DNA of 44,103 nt from positions 1 to 44,103 of the forward strand of contig CANGZP010000014.1 in NCBI GenBank assembly GCA_947458475.1. Reading direction: 5' to 3'. Of this stretch, positions 1 through 7,350 are shown in pieces (the stretch's first letter is position 1; each line of letters starts with the position of its first letter). Position numbers and translations under genes: made by a program. This DNA is from Cyclobacteriaceae bacterium (GTDB lineage Bacteria > Bacteroidota > Bacteroidia > Cytophagales > Cyclobacteriaceae). The notes under the pieces are model-generated. The model saw only the letters and a program-made list of their open reading frames with translations, was not told the origin of the DNA and did no database searches.

Positions 1-192
1 AACATCGCTGAACCAGGAGCCTTAATTGGATTTGCTGGCCCACGTGTGATTCGAGAGACCATCGGTAAGGATCTGCCCAAGGGATTTCAGAGTTCAGAGT
101 TTGTGTTGGAGCACGGTTTTCTTGATTTCATTGTCGACAGACGTCTGTTGAAATTAAAGTTGAGCACTTTGCTAAACCTATTGAAGAATTAA
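1..192 (+). CDS. accD: Acetyl-CoA carboxylase carboxyltransferase subunit beta, C-terminal end (partial)
   Basis: The window opens inside this frame, which reads 63 codons to a TAA stop at 190-192. The visible piece has the C-terminal signature of the beta carboxyltransferase: [15 protein letters not shown], then [15 protein letters not shown] and [12 protein letters not shown]. AccD pairs with AccA to move the carboxyl group from biotin to acetyl-CoA, making malonyl-CoA for fatty acid synthesis in the cytoplasm. The zinc ribbon expected at the N-terminus lies outside the window. It is followed on the same strand by nqrF after a 137-base gap that holds promoter-like sequence, so the two need not be co-transcribed. 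Identity is secure; only the extent is unknown. Confidence 0.93.
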   Translation, partial: NIAEPGALIGFAGPRVIRETIGKDLPKGFQSSEFVLEHGFLDFIVDRRLLKLKLSTLLNLLKN

Positions 193-242
193 TCAGTTAA
201 AATACCAAAAAAGAAGTCAGAAATTGCTTCCAAATTTGCCAG

Positions 243-280
243 TATTTTTGGCGTGCATTCCTGATTAATAAATATATTTG
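243..280 (+). promoter_or_regulatory. Candidate Bacteroidota promoter for nqrF
   Basis: A TATATTTG element at 273-280 matches the Bacteroidota -7 consensus TAnnTTTG, with a TTTG at 247-250 that could serve as the -33 element (22-base spacer, slightly long). A second match, TATTTTTG, lies at 243-250. The inferred start of transcription near 287 would give a leader of about 42 bases before the nqrF ATG. This is motif matching only. Confidence 0.4.
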
Positions 281-329
281 TGCTCCCAAAAACGGGGTTT
301 TCCTACGAAAAAGAAAAAAATAAGATTTC

Positions 330-1634
330 ATGGGTTCTGTAATTATTACTTCCATTGTAGCGTTTACGGCGATCATTCTGCTACTGGTTTTTATCCTCCT
401 TTTTGCCCAGTCCAAACTGGTGAATTCAGGAGATGTTAAGATTATCATCAATGGGGATGAAAGCAATCCAGTTATTGCTTCTGCGGGGTCAAGCTTACTA
501 TCTACCTTAGGTAATCAAAAAATCTTTCTTCCTTCTGCCTGTGGTGGAGGGGGCACTTGCGCGATGTGTAAGTGTATTGTAGATGATGGGGGTGGAGATG
601 TTTTGCCTACTGAAGTAGGTCACCTGAGCCGCGCAGAGCAGCAAGGGCATGTTCGTTTGGCTTGCCAGGTGAAGGTGAAGCAAGACATGAAAATCCGCGT
701 CCCTGAAGAGATTTTCGGTATTAAAAAGTGGGAATGTGAGGTAATCTCCAATTACAACGTTTCTACGTTTATTAAAGAATTTAAAGTTAAACTTCCTGAA
801 GGTGAAATTCTTCACTTTGAGGCAGGTGGATATATTCAGGTGGATGTGCCTGCGATTACGGTCAACTTCAAGGATATGGATATCACTCCGCATCCAGAAT
901 TGGGACACCCTGCCGATGTGTACAAGAGCGATTGGGATAAATTTGGTTTGTGGAGCTTGGTGATGAAAAATGACGAGCCGCTGTTCCGTGCCTATTCCAT
1001 GGCCAACCACCCTGCTGAAGGAAATATTGTAATGTTGACGATCCGTATTGCGACTCCACCATGGGATCGTGCCAACAACCGCTGGATGGATGTCAATCCT
1101 GGAGTTTGTTCTTCTTACGTCTTTGGTTGCAAGCCAGGAGACAAAGTGACGATCTCTGGACCTTATGGAGAGTTCCACATCAACCCGACGCAGAGAGAAA
1201 TGATCTACATCGGCGGTGGTGCGGGTATGGCTCCATTGAGAGCGCAAATCTTCCACTTGTTCCACACTGAAAAAACTTCACGTAAGGTATCTTACTGGTA
1301 CGGTGGACGTTCCAAAAAAGAACTGTTCTATGTGCCTCACTTCAGAGAAATCGAAAAGGAATTCCCGAACTTCAACTTCCACATTGGATTATCTGAGCCC
1401 CTTCCTGAAGACAACTGGAAAATCAAGACGTCTTTGGAAGACCGGGAAGCAGATGGCTATGTAGGATTTATCCACCAGGTATTGTTTGAAAACTACCTCA
1501 AAAATCACCCTGAGCCGGATGAGGTAGAATATTACCTTTGCGGTCCTCCATTGATGAACGCCGCGGTACTAAAGTTGCTAGACGACTTGGGTATTCCGAA
1601 AGAAAATATTCGATTTGACGATTTCGGTGGTTAA
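330..1634 (+). CDS. nqrF: Na+-translocating NADH:quinone reductase subunit F (NqrF)
   Basis: NqrF is the NADH-oxidising entry subunit of the sodium-pumping NADH dehydrogenase in the inner membrane. The 434-residue protein starts with one membrane helix (about residues 4-27). A 2Fe-2S ferredoxin domain follows with cysteines 71, 77, 80 and 112 ([14 protein letters not shown], then RLACQV) and one extra cysteine at 82. A ferredoxin-reductase module comes next, with the FAD motif RAYSMANHP, the NADH-binding stretch [10 protein letters not shown], and the C-terminal CGPP and DDFGG. Length is slightly above the roughly 407 residues of the Vibrio protein. In most genomes nqrF closes an nqrABCDEF operon, but here the preceding gene is accD and a strong terminator follows, so it appears detached from the other subunits. 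Confidence 0.95.
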   Translation: MGSVIITSIVAFTAIILLLVFILLFAQSKLVNSGDVKIIINGDESNPVIASAGSSLLSTLGNQKIFLPSACGGGGTCAMCKCIVDDGGGDVLPTEVGHLSRAEQQGHVRLACQVKVKQDMKIRVPEEIFGIKKWECEVISNYNVSTFIKEFKVKLPEGEILHFEAGGYIQVDVPAITVNFKDMDITPHPELGHPADVYKSDWDKFGLWSLVMKNDEPLFRAYSMANHPAEGNIVMLTIRIATPPWDRANNRWMDVNPGVCSSYVFGCKPGDKVTISGPYGEFHINPTQREMIYIGGGAGMAPLRAQIFHLFHTEKTSRKVSYWYGGRSKKELFYVPHFREIEKEFPNFNFHIGLSEPLPEDNWKIKTSLEDREADGYVGFIHQVLFENYLKNHPEPDEVEYYLCGPPLMNAAVLKLLDDLGIPKENIRFDDFGG

Positions 1635-1641
1635 GTCGACT

Positions 1642-1673
1642 AAAAAAATCCTGCAACTGCAGGATTTTTTTTT
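1642..1673 (+). terminator. Rho-independent terminator after nqrF
   Basis: Stem TCCTGC (1649-1654) pairs with GCAGGA (1659-1664) around the loop AACT. It is preceded by a run of seven A and followed by nine T, so the A/T tracts extend the pairing. It starts eight bases after the nqrF stop. Confidence 0.88.
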
Positions 1674-1715
1674 AGGTATCATTTTTGATTAGTTTTAAAA
1701 ACCTAAAGACTTTCC

Positions 1716-2867
1716 ATGAATATTTCCTCTTTTTTTGAGCCTGTAGAATCTGCTGTTGTAGAAAAAGGCTACCTCGAGAATTCCTTTTTTCATCAGCTTA
1801 CCATCCATCATCATGGCTTTCCAGAACTTAGAGGCATTCAAATTGCCTTAGTGGGCTTGAAAGAAAGCCGGGGAGCAAAGCGTTCCGAAAGTATTCATCG
1901 AGCAAGTTCTGAGATTCGTGAGAAGCTTTACCAGCTAAAAAAGGGTGCCGTTCCGTACCAAATTGCAGACTTGGGAGATCTGATCTCTGGGGAAAGCCTA
2001 AATGATACCTACCAGAATATCCGGCAGGTAGGGGATTACTTGATGCGGCAGCAGATATTGCCTATCTTTTTTGGAGGTACACACGACCTTGACTACGGGC
2101 AATACTTGTCCTACCAAAAATTAAAGAAGCTAGTGACCCTACTCACTGTGGATGCCAAAATCGATATGGAAGAGACGGGACCGGAAAGCGATCGGCACAC
2201 CCAAGAGGTGGTTCTCCACCAACCCAATTTCCTATTCTCTTCCACACACTTGGCATACCAGAGCTTTTTGGTGGATCCTACCTTGGTAGCTGCCTTGGAG
2301 AAGCTCTATTTTGAACATGTGCGGCTTGGGCAGCTTCGGGACAACTTCAAAGAAATCGAGCCCTTAATTCGAGATGCAGATTTGATGAGTTTTGATTTGT
2401 GTGCCATTCAATCTTCTGTGGCTCCAGGCGCGGTAGATGCGCAACCTTTTGGACTATCCGGTGAGGAAGCAAGTCAGATCTGTTGGTTTGCTGGTTCAAA
2501 CGAAAAATTGAGCTCTTTTGGGGTATATGGGTACGATCCCTATTACGACGATACGCACAACAAGACCGCTCAGGTAGCGGCTGTCATGATTTGGTACTTT
2601 ATCGAAGGGTTTTACAGTAGAAAAGATACGCTTTCCTTTAAGAGCGCTGCCTACATGAAATACACGGTATCGATGGACTCTAAGCCCAACACCTTGGTTT
2701 TCTACAAAAGTAAGCGCAGTGGAAAGTGGTGGATGGAGATCCCCTACAATGATGCCAGCCGATTTGAGCGGGTGAGCATTGTTCCTTGCAGCTATGCAGA
2801 TTACCAACAAGCCCAGCAGGGAGAGATTCCCGAGCGTTGGGTCACTGCTCAAATCAAGCTCTATTGA
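1716..2867 (+). CDS. Arginase/formimidoylglutamase-fold protein with incomplete metal site
   Basis: The 383-residue product has the layout of the ureohydrolase (arginase, agmatinase, formimidoylglutamase) family: FFGGTHDLDYGQ at 119-129, TVDAKID at 144-150 and MSFDLCAIQSSVAPG at 224-238. In active members the two manganese ions are held by the His of GGDH, the three acidic/His residues of DAHxD, and both Asp of SFDxD. Here H123, D146, D150 and D227 remain, but the His of DAHxD is K148 and the second Asp of SFDxD is C229. Similar degenerate proteins are common in Bacteroidota and are usually labelled formimidoylglutamase. The C-terminal part rich in Trp/Tyr (KSGKWWMEIPY-like at 333-344, PERW at 372-375) lies outside the classic arginase core. 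Whether it is still an enzyme is doubtful. Its TGA overlaps the next gene's ATG by one base. Confidence 0.8.
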   Translation: MNISSFFEPVESAVVEKGYLENSFFHQLTIHHHGFPELRGIQIALVGLKESRGAKRSESIHRASSEIREKLYQLKKGAVPYQIADLGDLISGESLNDTYQNIRQVGDYLMRQQILPIFFGGTHDLDYGQYLSYQKLKKLVTLLTVDAKIDMEETGPESDRHTQEVVLHQPNFLFSSTHLAYQSFLVDPTLVAALEKLYFEHVRLGQLRDNFKEIEPLIRDADLMSFDLCAIQSSVAPGAVDAQPFGLSGEEASQICWFAGSNEKLSSFGVYGYDPYYDDTHNKTAQVAAVMIWYFIEGFYSRKDTLSFKSAAYMKYTVSMDSKPNTLVFYKSKRSGKWWMEIPYNDASRFERVSIVPCSYADYQQAQQGEIPERWVTAQIKLY

Positions 2868-3115
2868 TGAATCGCTATACCCGGCAGCAGCTCGCGCTGC
2901 GCAATGGTCAGGATAAACCCGAAATATGGGTAGCTTTCAAAGGTGTCATTTACGATGTTACCCAATCCAAATTGTGGAAAAATGGGAAACATTACGAGCA
3001 TTGGGCAGGACAAGATTTGACAGCAGAACTCGGGGAAGCTCCCCACACAGAAAAAGTATTTGAAAAATTTGAGGCCATAGGCCAACTTCATCCAGATGAT
3101 TTTAATAGCAGATAG
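2867..3115 (+). CDS. Small cytochrome b5-like heme/steroid-binding domain protein
   Basis: This 82-residue protein matches the bacterial stand-alone cytochrome b5-like family (COG4892 type). The pattern is an N-terminal helix with a GQDKPEIWVAFKG strand, IYDVTQSKLWKNGKHY, HWAGQDLTAEL and APHTEKV. Candidate axial heme ligands are the histidines in GKHYEHWAG and APH, but heme binding is not proven. There is no signal peptide or membrane helix, so a cytoplasmic location is expected. I chose the ATG at 2867 because it overlaps the preceding TGA (TGATG) and gives a complete domain; the frame stays open further upstream but only inside the arginase-like gene. The 3' end overlaps the next gene by 20 bases, a sign of translational coupling. 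Its role beside two peptidoglycan-recycling genes is unknown. Confidence 0.8.
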   Translation: MNRYTRQQLALRNGQDKPEIWVAFKGVIYDVTQSKLWKNGKHYEHWAGQDLTAELGEAPHTEKVFEKFEAIGQLHPDDFNSR

Positions 3116-3938
3116 TGGGTCTAGCAAAACCGATTGGCGGGTAATCCATAGGAATGGCCAAATCAGTCAATTTCGTGGGATTGGATTCAATCCCTATTAC
3201 CTGAGCGTAGCCGAGATGGCGGACCAGTTGAAGCAGGAATTTTTGTTGAACCTCTCCCAAGAGATTGAAGAGATCTATTACTATGGTGCAGGATGTGCTG
3301 CTCCAGAGAAGAAGTTAGAGGTAGAGCAAGCACTCCGTGCGATTTTTCCAACAGCCCAAATTCAGATCGATCATGATCTCTTGGCTGCTGCAAAGGCTAC
3401 CTGTGGGCATCATCCTGGGATTGCTTGTATTCTCGGTACGGGCTCTAACAGCTGTGATTACGATGGAAAAAACATTATTTCTTCTCGCCCTGCTGCCGGT
3501 TACATCCTCGGTGATGAAGGAGGAGGAAGTGATGTCGGAAGAAAATTTCTTCAAGACTTCATTCATGAAGAGATGCCCGCTGCCATTCGACAGGAGGCAA
3601 TCGATCGCTTTCAGCTCTCCCAATATGGAATTCAGGAACAGGTGTATCGAAAGCCTTTCCCCAACCGATATATGGCAAGTTTTTGCCGCTTTATTACCGA
3701 ACACAAATCCCATCCGTATTGCTACGGCTTGTTTTACGATGCTTTTCAAAATTTCTTTACCAAGCATGTGTGTAAATACCCGGATTTTCAAACTAAGCCG
3801 GTGCATTTTGTAGGATCGATTGCATTTTACAATGCGGATATCCTGCGGAAGGCGGCCACAGATCGAGGCATGCAGGTAGGAATGATTTTGGAAAGTCCCA
3901 TCGCAGGACTTACGCTTTACCACCAAGAACTGGTATGA
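3096..3938 (+). CDS. BadF/BadG-type amino-sugar kinase (MurK-like N-acetylglucosamine/N-acetylmuramate kinase)
   Basis: The 280-residue product is an ASKHA-fold sugar kinase of the BadF/BadG/BcrA family, which includes human NAGK and Clostridium MurK. It begins directly on the phosphate-1 motif (ADSGSSKTDW, D6). It then shows DHD at 92-94, the phosphate-2 motif LGTGSNS (113-119) and GYILGDEGGGSDVG (135-148), the adenosine-side signature of this family. It should phosphorylate GlcNAc or MurNAc in the cytoplasm. Its stop overlaps the start of murQ (ATGA at 3935-3938), and MurQ consumes MurNAc-6-phosphate, so a MurNAc/GlcNAc kinase in peptidoglycan recycling is the best reading. The substrate cannot be settled from sequence. 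Starting upstream of 3096 would only add residues ahead of the first beta strand. Confidence 0.82.
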   Translation: MILIADSGSSKTDWRVIHRNGQISQFRGIGFNPYYLSVAEMADQLKQEFLLNLSQEIEEIYYYGAGCAAPEKKLEVEQALRAIFPTAQIQIDHDLLAAAKATCGHHPGIACILGTGSNSCDYDGKNIISSRPAAGYILGDEGGGSDVGRKFLQDFIHEEMPAAIRQEAIDRFQLSQYGIQEQVYRKPFPNRYMASFCRFITEHKSHPYCYGLFYDAFQNFFTKHVCKYPDFQTKPVHFVGSIAFYNADILRKAATDRGMQVGMILESPIAGLTLYHQELV

Positions 3939-4756
3939 TAAAAATAACTGAAAGTAGCTCGACCTACGAGAATCTGGAGCTAATGACTGCCCAGGAGTTG
4001 GTAGAGAAAATCAATGCTGAAGATCATAAAGTAGCACCGGCTGTCAAAGAAAAATTGAACCAAATCGCTGCATTGGTGGATCAGATTGTTCCCCGGATGC
4101 GTGAAGGAGGGAGATTGTTCTATATAGGAGCAGGCACCAGTGGGCGATTAGGGATCCTAGATGCCTCTGAATGTCCTCCCACCTATGGTGTTCCTCACGA
4201 TTGGGTCATTGGGCTCATCGCGGGAGGCGATTCGGCCATTCGAAAAGCAGTGGAGCATGCCGAAGACGACAAGGAACAGGCTTGGAAAGACATTCTGGCC
4301 TATGGGTTTTCCACCTTGGATACAGTCATCGGCATTGCCGCTTCAGGAAGTACTCCCTATGTGTTGGGAGGAGTAAGGAAGGCGAAGGAGATGGGTTTGC
4401 TTACCGCTGGAATTTCCTGCAATCCGGATTCAGCTCTTGGGCAGGCAGTGGATTACCCCATTGAGGTGGTTGTTGGGCCTGAATTTGTGACTGGAAGTAC
4501 ACGAATGAAGTCAGGCACTGCCCAGAAATTGGTGCTGAATACGATTTCTACCGCCGTGATGATCAAATTGGGTCGGGTCAAGGGAAATAAGATGGTGGAT
4601 ATGCAACTATCCAATGCCAAATTGGTAGATAGAGGAACCCTAATGATCATGGAAGCCACAGGCGTTTCCTACGAAAAAGCGAATGAATTACTTCGTACAC
4701 AGGGTTCCGTTCGCAATGCCACAGAATATTATTATAAAAACAAAGCCAAAGGGTAA
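3935..4756 (+). CDS. murQ: N-acetylmuramic acid 6-phosphate etherase
   Basis: MurQ cleaves the D-lactyl ether of MurNAc-6-phosphate to give GlcNAc-6-phosphate, a step of cell-wall recycling in the cytoplasm. The 273-residue protein is a single SIS domain with the phosphosugar-binding loop YIGAGTSGRLGILDASECPP (63-82) and IAASGSTPYV further on. The two expected catalytic glutamates are visible: E79 in DASEC and E110 in EHAEDD, 31 residues apart as in Escherichia coli (E83 and E114). The C-terminal STRMKSGTAQK and the helical tail RTQGSVRNA are also typical. It overlaps the kinase gene by four bases (ATGA), so kinase and etherase are very probably made together. Length is slightly short of the usual 300 residues, through a reduced C-terminus. 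Confidence 0.95.
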   Translation: MIKITESSSTYENLELMTAQELVEKINAEDHKVAPAVKEKLNQIAALVDQIVPRMREGGRLFYIGAGTSGRLGILDASECPPTYGVPHDWVIGLIAGGDSAIRKAVEHAEDDKEQAWKDILAYGFSTLDTVIGIAASGSTPYVLGGVRKAKEMGLLTAGISCNPDSALGQAVDYPIEVVVGPEFVTGSTRMKSGTAQKLVLNTISTAVMIKLGRVKGNKMVDMQLSNAKLVDRGTLMIMEATGVSYEKANELLRTQGSVRNATEYYYKNKAKG

Positions 4757-4856
4757 AGAATATTTTGAAAATTAGGGCAGTATTGATTCCAATCCATGTA
4801 TCTTTATGCCCACTTTAAGCCTTTGGTATTTAGAAGGTAAATTCATTTAAAAACTA

Positions 4857-4870
4857 CAGCAGTGATGCTG
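4857..4870 (+). other. Small hairpin with GTGA tetraloop just before the rluB start
   Basis: CAGCA (4857-4861) pairs with TGCTG (4866-4870) around GTGA, a GNRA-type loop when transcribed. The ATG begins seven bases later at 4878. It could influence translation start, but a five-pair stem can arise by chance. Confidence 0.3.
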
Positions 4871-4877
4871 CAACAGC

Positions 4878-6431
4878 ATGAAAAAAAACAATCCTAAAAA
4901 GCCATTTTTTGGCGAGGAAAAAAAAGGATCAGGAACCTCTAAAGGAGGTCGTACTGGCAGGGGAGCTTCTGCTTCACGGGAAGAGGGAGCAGATCGAGGA
5001 CGGGGAAAGTCTTTTGGTGACGACAAGAAGCCTTACGACAAAAAAGGAAAAGAGGGATCCCCCTCTTCGAATTCTTCCAAAGGAAGATTTTTTAAAGGCC
5101 AATCTGAGGAGTGGAGCGAACGTCCTTCCTCCCCTAGGGGCGGTGAAGAAAGCCACGAAAGAAGAGGCTTTGGAAGCAAGTTTGCCGGAAAGGATTCCAA
5201 TGGCCCAAAGAAATGGGAAAGCAAAGAGTCTTCATCTTTTTCTAAAAAGCCATTTGGAGAAAAGCCCAATCGATTTAAAAAGGAAGAGGGTTCAGAAAAA
5301 AAGTTTGACTCTTCAGCTAGAGATAAAAAGCCCTACACAGAGCGAAGCAGACCTGGGGATAAAAAATCATATTCTGAGCGCGGTAGTTCCAACGAAAAAA
5401 AACCCTATTCCGATCGCAACAAATCAGGGGATAAAAAAGAAGGATTTTCGAAGGGCAGTAGCTACGGGAAGGAGAAAGGGTACAAAAAGGATTTCTCTTC
5501 CGAAAAGCAAAGTTTAGCACCTGGAGAGAAGCGTGTGTACAAAGGAAGAGGAAAAGATCAACAGCCGGTTTATGCGATAGAAACGAAGAATTTTGGCGCA
5601 GAACCTAGCGGTGAGAAGCGAGGCTTTGGTAAGAACCGCAGCAAGTTTGTAGAGCTGAATGCAGATCGCCCGGACTATAACTTTGATGCCCTTCCTCAAA
5701 AAAAGAATAAGAAGGAATCCGAAGATCTGATTCGTCTCAATAAGTATGTAGCGAACTCGGGTATCTGCAGCCGTAGAGAAGCCGATGAGCTGATTTTGAA
5801 AGGCCTTGTGGTCGTGAATGGAGAAGTGATCAAGGAGATGGGCTACAAGGTAAAAAAGACCGACCACGTGGTCTTTCAGGGAAAGAAAATCAATCCTGAA
5901 AAGCCAGTTTATGTCTTGTTAAACAAACCCAAGGATTTCATTACTACGACAGAGGATCCTATGGAGCGCAAGACGGTGATGAAGTTGGTTGAAAATGCTT
6001 GTGAGGAACGAATTTTCCCAGTGGGTCGATTGGATAGAAATACGACTGGTTTGCTCTTGTTTACCAACGATGGGGAGCTTGCAGCCAAGCTTTCACATCC
6101 GTCGAATGAGATCAAGAAAATTTACCAGGTCACCTTGGACAAGGCCTTGACGGCAAAGGATGAAGAAGAAATTCTGGAGGGACTGACTCTTGAGGATGGC
6201 GATGCCAAAGTCGATGATTTGCAAGTACTCTCTAAGGACAGGAATATTCTTGGATTGGAGATTCACATCGGAAGAAATCGAATTGTCCGCCGAATTTTTG
6301 CTCACCTAGGGTATGAAGTGGAAGCTTTGGACCGAGTAATGTATGCGGGGTTGGATAAAAAGGATTTGAAACGAGGCCATTATCGGTTCTTGACTGAACA
6401 AGAGGTCATCCGCTTGAAATACTACATTTAA
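4878..6431 (+). CDS. rluB: RsuA/RluB-family rRNA pseudouridine synthase with long disordered N-terminus
   Basis: The enzyme converts a specific uridine of rRNA to pseudouridine; RluB of E. coli acts on U2605 of 23S rRNA. The conserved part begins near residue 284 with an S4 RNA-binding domain (LIRLNKYVANSGICSRREAD, about 284-340). The catalytic domain follows, with VYVLLNKPKD, the active-site motif GRLDRNTTGLLLFTNDGE (D386 is the catalytic Asp) and a GRNRIVRRIFAHLGYEV tail. The first roughly 280 residues are unlike the catalytic core: Lys, Ser, Gly, Glu and Arg rich, with recurring KKPY or KKPF units (at about 50, 123, 150, 174) and no hydrophobic core. Such basic tails occur in Bacteroidota homologues and probably bind RNA. 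RluB is preferred over RluE/RluF, but the exact target is inferred. Confidence 0.88.
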   Translation: MKKNNPKKPFFGEEKKGSGTSKGGRTGRGASASREEGADRGRGKSFGDDKKPYDKKGKEGSPSSNSSKGRFFKGQSEEWSERPSSPRGGEESHERRGFGSKFAGKDSNGPKKWESKESSSFSKKPFGEKPNRFKKEEGSEKKFDSSARDKKPYTERSRPGDKKSYSERGSSNEKKPYSDRNKSGDKKEGFSKGSSYGKEKGYKKDFSSEKQSLAPGEKRVYKGRGKDQQPVYAIETKNFGAEPSGEKRGFGKNRSKFVELNADRPDYNFDALPQKKNKKESEDLIRLNKYVANSGICSRREADELILKGLVVVNGEVIKEMGYKVKKTDHVVFQGKKINPEKPVYVLLNKPKDFITTTEDPMERKTVMKLVENACEERIFPVGRLDRNTTGLLLFTNDGELAAKLSHPSNEIKKIYQVTLDKALTAKDEEEILEGLTLEDGDAKVDDLQVLSKDRNILGLEIHIGRNRIVRRIFAHLGYEVEALDRVMYAGLDKKDLKRGHYRFLTEQEVIRLKYYI

Positions 6432-6456
6432 AAAAGGGGCTTATGCCCCTTTTTTT
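6431..6456. terminator. Bidirectional terminator between rluB and the thioredoxin gene
   Basis: AGGGGC pairs with GCCCCT around TTAT, with an A run on the left and a T run on the right, so it can stop transcription from either side. It begins at the last base of the rluB stop and overlaps the stop codon of the minus-strand thioredoxin gene (6455-6457). Confidence 0.85.
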
Positions 6457-6760
6457 ATACAAATCCCTTGAGTTGTTTCAGCAGTTCTGCGCTCGTGAGC
6501 AGACCTCCTTTCCGCCACAGGATCTTTCCTTTTTTGAAGAGCATGAGGTGAGGGATGGAGCGTATGGCAAACTGTTGTGCAAGCTGTGGATGCTTGTCGA
6601 TGTTGACTTTAAATAGTACAACCTTGCCAGCTAGCTCAGCAACCACCTGATCCAAAACAGGGGCTAGGGTTTGGCAGGGTCCACACCAATCCGCATAAAA
6701 GTCAACCAAGAGTGGTTCTTGGCTTTGTTGTAGGACGTCTTTGGGCGATTTTTTAGCCAT
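6455..6760 (-). CDS. Thioredoxin
   Basis: The 101-residue protein is a single thioredoxin fold with the redox centre WCGPC at residues 25-29, the strand VDFYADW before it and the cis-proline segment IRSIPHLMLFKKG. It has no signal peptide, so it should act as a cytoplasmic disulfide reductase fed by thioredoxin reductase. I chose the ATG at 6758-6760. An in-frame GTG at 6773-6775 would add five residues, but it sits inside the terminator hairpin of the upstream ompH gene. Even with the ATG, the start follows that hairpin immediately, so expression probably depends on read-through or on a promoter within ompH. Whether this is the housekeeping TrxA or a paralogue cannot be told. Confidence 0.9.
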   Translation of the reverse strand: MAKKSPKDVLQQSQEPLLVDFYADWCGPCQTLAPVLDQVVAELAGKVVLFKVNIDKHPQLAQQFAIRSIPHLMLFKKGKILWRKGGLLTSAELLKQLKGFV

Positions 6761-6785
6761 AAAAAAACCGGCCACTTTGGCCGGT
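6761..6785 (-). terminator. Terminator after the second skp/ompH gene
   Basis: On the minus strand ACCGGCCA (6785-6778) pairs with TGGCCGGT (6774-6767) around a three-base loop, followed by a run of seven T. It lies directly between the ompH stop and the thioredoxin ATG. Confidence 0.85.
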
Positions 6786-6792
6786 CCAGTTC

Positions 6793-7338
6793 TTATTTCT
6801 GAGCTGGTTTTGGAAGTGGGATTCCCAACTTAGTCAAAACCAATTCTGTGAATTTATCTTCTTCTTTGGTGTAAAGAAGGATTGGAGCTTGTCCAGCAGT
6901 TTCAGCGAAAATGTGTGTGTAGTTGTTTTCTGCTGCTACTGCATTGATGGCATTGATTACCTTAGCTTGTACAGGCTCTAAAAGCTCTTGTAATTTTCTT
7001 TGGTAAGAGGTCTGGGCATCTTGCTCGTATTTTTGAACATCGTCACGAAGCTTAGTCAACTCTTGTTCTTTTGCTGCTCTAGCAGTTTCAGTCATGGTAG
7101 GAGCAGCTTTTTGGTACGCCTCTACCTGCTTTTGAAAGTCAGCAGCTTTGGTTTGAATGTTGGTTTGAAGTTGGGTTTGGTAATCTTGAACATCGGCTCC
7201 AATTTGCTCCATTTCTGGCATCAAATCCATGATCAATTCTACGCTGGTGTACCCGATTTTTACAGTGCTCTGAGCTTGTGCGGTGAACCCTACCAATAGC
7301 AAGGCCATTGTTGCTAGGATAACATTTACTTTCATCAT
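6793..7338 (-). CDS. OmpH/Skp-family periplasmic chaperone (second copy)
   Basis: Skp-family proteins hold unfolded outer-membrane proteins in the periplasm on their way to BamA. This 181-residue protein has a signal peptide ending near AQAQ (residues 20-23) and the KIGYTSVELIMDLMPE start of the mature family. A long Gln/Lys/Ala-rich helical region with coiled-coil character (about 45-130) follows, then AINAVAAENNYTHIF and a C-terminal strand. It lies 12 bases after a paralogue in the same order seen in many Bacteroidota: bamA, ompH, ompH. The first two codons are both ATG, so the start may be one codon later. A strong terminator follows. Which clients each paralogue serves is unknown. Confidence 0.88.
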   Translation of the reverse strand: MMKVNVILATMALLLVGFTAQAQSTVKIGYTSVELIMDLMPEMEQIGADVQDYQTQLQTNIQTKAADFQKQVEAYQKAAPTMTETARAAKEQELTKLRDDVQKYEQDAQTSYQRKLQELLEPVQAKVINAINAVAAENNYTHIFAETAGQAPILLYTKEEDKFTELVLTKLGIPLPKPAQK

Positions 7339-7350
7339 TTTGGTTTGTAT

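Noticed and set aside
507-1265. Long open frame antisense to nqrF (252 codons)
   Set aside because: It lies fully opposite a well-conserved gene, has no family pattern and no start context; it reflects codon bias of nqrF.
3315-3926. Open frame antisense to the MurK-like gene (203 codons)
   Set aside because: It is opposite clear kinase motifs and reads as low-quality sequence with no domain.
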